Of a stretch of 64,000 nucleotides of DNA, positions 61,940 to 64,000 are shown piece after piece. Both the position numbers and the translations under genes were made by a program. The notes below the pieces were generated by a model. The model did no database searches and was not told the origin of the DNA. It saw nothing but the letters and a program-made list of their open reading frames with translations. Position 1 is the stretch's first letter. Each line of letters begins with the position of its first letter. The DNA is from UMGS1649 sp045534225 (GTDB lineage: Bacteria; Bacillota; Clostridia; TANB77; CAG-465), in the NCBI GenBank assembly GCA_045534225.1, contig JAZSJJ010000011.1, positions 124,001 to 188,000 of the forward strand, given 5' to 3'.

Positions 61940-63121
61940 CTAAATTTCGACTTCAGATATAATCTTATCTAATTCTTTAGATATATCTATAACTAAATTT
62001 AATATTTCGTAATACATCCTCATATTCTTCTTTTCTTTATCTCTATTTAATATTGATGGTTCAAATAACTCTTTAGTAAACAGGCGCATATATATATCTG
62101 CGCCTGAAATATATAGTTCATAGTGTATATTTAATCTTTTCTCAAAATCTATAATCTTTTCCATTATATCACTTGTTAATACTCTCATTGCAACCACAGG
62201 ATTGTCTGAATATACATTAAACATATTCTCAAATTCTGTACTATCCATTTTTACTTCACTTAAATTGTCCGAATTGTTTACAGACATTTTATTTTTGTTG
62301 TTTAATACTTTAATTGTAGCCTTGAAACTATCTTTTCTTTCTACACAGGCAAATATTCCTTTAAATATGTTTATTGTTGTTCTATTTTTCCTTGAACCAC
62401 TCTCGTGATCTACGCTAAGTTCTGCAATTTCTAAATGCAAAGCATTTGTAATGTTACCATGTATTGCATCTTCTGCATCCCATCTATTGTATTTTAGTTT
62501 ATCAAAATTTGAATCTCTATATTTCCCTATTAATCTGTGATTAATTTCTCCGTTATATCTCTCATATTTTAGAGAGCCATTTATCCTTTGCACTAAATCT
62601 GCTACTAATAAATCTTTATATTTTCTTGTATAAGCACCTTTTCTTGATGAAAGCATAAATACTGCTGCAAAGAATGGTGTTACTATAACTATTGGTATAA
62701 TTATTAACAAATTCTCTTTTCCATAAATAAGCATTGGGTTTTTATCCACTTTATCCACCCAAAAGCCCATTAAAATTAATCCTATAACAGAAATAGTTAC
62801 AAGTATTATTGCTGGAAATACTCTTTTTCTTATTTTGTCTAATTCATAAGCATGTTTATCTTGAAGTTCTGTATATATTCCTTCAAAATTTATATTCTCT
62901 CCTAATTCTTCTACAACAACATCTTTGTTTTTTACACTGTTTGTCATAATTATTCGTATTATTGGTATTATGCCTGCAACGCAAAAACATATTGGCATTG
63001 CAAAGAAGTATATGCTATGTTCTAATATTCCCATGTTAGAAAATATATAAAACATAAATACTCCTGTTGCTATTCCAAAAAGAGAGCCTATTATTGTTGT
63101 TATATTACCCGATTTATTCAT
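61940..63121 (-). CDS. DUF3137-like membrane protein, paralogue 5
   Basis: A 393-residue protein with transmembrane segments near 8-28, 36-56, 110-130 and 138-158, the linker FEGIYTELQDKHAYELDKIR, and the soluble domain with FKGIFACVERKDSFKATIK and EFENMFNVYSDNPVVAMRVL, almost identical in pattern to paralogue 1. AGGAGGGTAAT precedes the ATG. It follows the PAP2 gene by 12 bases, so the PAP2 gene and paralogues 5 and 4 may share a transcript. Confidence 0.75.
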   Translation of the reverse strand: MNKSGNITTIIGSLFGIATGVFMFYIFSNMGILEHSIYFFAMPICFCVAGIIPIIRIIMTNSVKNKDVVVEELGENINFEGIYTELQDKHAYELDKIRKRVFPAIILVTISVIGLILMGFWVDKVDKNPMLIYGKENLLIIIPIVIVTPFFAAVFMLSSRKGAYTRKYKDLLVADLVQRINGSLKYERYNGEINHRLIGKYRDSNFDKLKYNRWDAEDAIHGNITNALHLEIAELSVDHESGSRKNRTTINIFKGIFACVERKDSFKATIKVLNNKNKMSVNNSDNLSEVKMDSTEFENMFNVYSDNPVVAMRVLTSDIMEKIIDFEKRLNIHYELYISGADIYMRLFTKELFEPSILNRDKEKKNMRMYYEILNLVIDISKELDKIISEVEI

Positions 63122-63133
63122 ATTACCCTCCTA

Positions 63134-64000
63134 TTATATCTTTAACTTCTTAAATATCCACGGACATATTCCTAATGCCACAAATATTAATAATCCATAA
63201 CGAAATGCATCAAACACAAGGTTCATTCTAAGTGAATCAAATATATTAAGTAATTTGACGCCCTCTTTAACTGCTAGCGCAAATCCAACACCAAGCACTA
63301 CTCTTAATACTTTTTTCCACCAAGAGACGTTATATTCTAGAGGCGCATATTTTTCTTCAAACATAACTGCAAGTAAAAAGCCTATTAACATTCCAAATAT
63401 TTTATAAAAATCTTCAAAATGTTCATCTGGATTTATTAAAAACATTATAGCAAATGGTGTTAATAATATTATTGTTGCTAAGTATAACACTTTTTTGTTT
63501 TCAACTTTATCAAAAAGGCTTGTCCCTATTAAAGCTAGCACTACACCTAACACTGCACCTACTACTACATCACTTGGATAATGAGCTCCAAGATACATTC
63601 TAGAAAATGCTACTAAAACTATTAAGATACCAACTAAAAATGTAACTAATGGCTTTTTTAATTTTTTAGCAATTGTTGTGCTCATACTAGCAAATGTTTG
63701 TGTATGACCACTTGGAAATGAATAGCCGGTTGCTGTATCTTCTCTTACACAAATTATCTTACCTGTTGCAAACGGTCTTGGGAATCTTACTAAATTCTTA
63801 ATTATTCCATTTATGCCTACAGAAGAAACCGTTACAAAAAACAGCTTTTGTGCAAATTTCTTATCTATGCAGAAATATAGTATTGCTATAACTAAAACCA
63901 TAACTACTTCTTCGCCTAGCATTGTTATTCCCTGCAATAGCACATTTAATATATCTGTTCTTATGTTTTGTAAAAACAAAAGAACATCTAGTTCAAATTT
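63134..64000 (-). CDS. PAP2-family phosphatase (5' end beyond the window)
   Basis: An integral-membrane phosphatase of the PAP2/undecaprenyl-pyrophosphate phosphatase type. The three family motifs are present: KNLVRFPRP, PSGHTQ and SRMYLGAHYPSDVVVG. About eight hydrophobic segments are seen. The reading frame stays open to the right edge (KFELDVLLFLQN before the TTG at 63979), and similar proteins begin with such a segment, so the true start is probably just outside. It heads a unit with DUF3137 paralogues 5 and 4. Substrate is likely a lipid diphosphate or phosphatidate. Confidence 0.85.
   Translation of the reverse strand, partial: KFELDVLLFLQNIRTDILNVLLQGITMLGEEVVMVLVIAILYFCIDKKFAQKLFFVTVSSVGINGIIKNLVRFPRPFATGKIICVREDTATGYSFPSGHTQTFASMSTTIAKKLKKPLVTFLVGILIVLVAFSRMYLGAHYPSDVVVGAVLGVVLALIGTSLFDKVENKKVLYLATIILLTPFAIMFLINPDEHFEDFYKIFGMLIGFLLAVMFEEKYAPLEYNVSWWKKVLRVVLGVGFALAVKEGVKLLNIFDSLRMNLVFDAFRYGLLIFVALGICPWIFKKLKI

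Noticed and set aside
1..64000. CRISPR array, insertion sequences, rRNA genes or prophage
   Set aside because: No regularly spaced direct repeats, transposases, rRNA sequence or phage structural genes were seen anywhere in the window.

Overview
This window reads as chromosomal DNA of a low-GC (roughly 30% by eye), anaerobic, endospore-forming member of the Clostridia, probably an uncultured gut-type lineage. The evidence is spoIID, spoIIQ, spoIIID and mbl in the classical order, pyruvate-phosphate dikinase, pyruvate formate-lyase with its activase, a 2[4Fe-4S] ferredoxin, and Firmicutes replication genes (DnaB, DnaD-like and DnaI/DnaC-like proteins). Most genes are on the minus strand. Nearly all have strong AGGAGG-type ribosome binding sites, and many units end in clear intrinsic terminators.

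Layout. 1-2.2 kb: start of a PHP-domain gene, then tRNA-modification genes (tcdA and a U32 family gene). 2.2-6.3 kb: a small GC-richer gene, then mbl, a decayed small membrane-protein gene, spoIIID, spoIIQ and spoIID. 6.3-10.9 kb: a VirD4-like coupling ATPase with an unknown partner, an AgrC-like GHKL histidine kinase, and just upstream of it a 12-codon ORF with an excellent ribosome binding site. 11-17.9 kb: the core operon gdpP-rplI-dnaB-tilS-ftsH. 18-20.3 kb: a GC-richer NTPase-CYTH fusion, then rpsF-ssb-rpsR. 20.4-26 kb: mecA, then an eight-gene Tad-like pilus or secretion operon with no visible TadA ATPase or prepilin peptidase. 26-30 kb: ftsX fused to a coiled-coil/LytM hydrolase, ftsE and ruvA. 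30-35 kb: two GC-richer unknown genes, ppdK and an unknown pair. 35-40 kb: metG-lepB-holB-ricT-ferredoxin. 40-46 kb: HAD hydrolase, DUF4176, DUF2157/GDYXXLXY, tRNA-Pro, acpS and a self-regulated XRE repressor. 46-51.5 kb: dnaD/dnaC and a four-gene mini type IV secretion operon (VirD4, VirB2-, VirB6- and VirB3-like) with no VirB4. 51.6-51.9 kb: tRNA-Lys, -Glu and -Thr. 51.9-64 kb: five DUF3137-like paralogues scattered among a zinc-ribbon gene, a stomatin-like gene, pflB-pflA, a NUDIX gene and a PAP2 phosphatase that runs off the edge.

The most interesting signal is regulatory. Exact Spo0A boxes (TGTCGAA), which I found in only three intergenic sites by hand scan, lie upstream of (i) the 12-residue peptide and GHKL kinase, (ii) the Tad-like operon and (iii) the mini type IV operon. 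My inference is that a peptide-signalling module and two stripped-down surface or secretion machines are switched on together at entry into sporulation. Other standouts are the FtsX-LytM fusion with an intact hydrolase active site, the DUF3137 family expansion, and a set of single-gene GC-richer cassettes, each with its own promoter and terminator.
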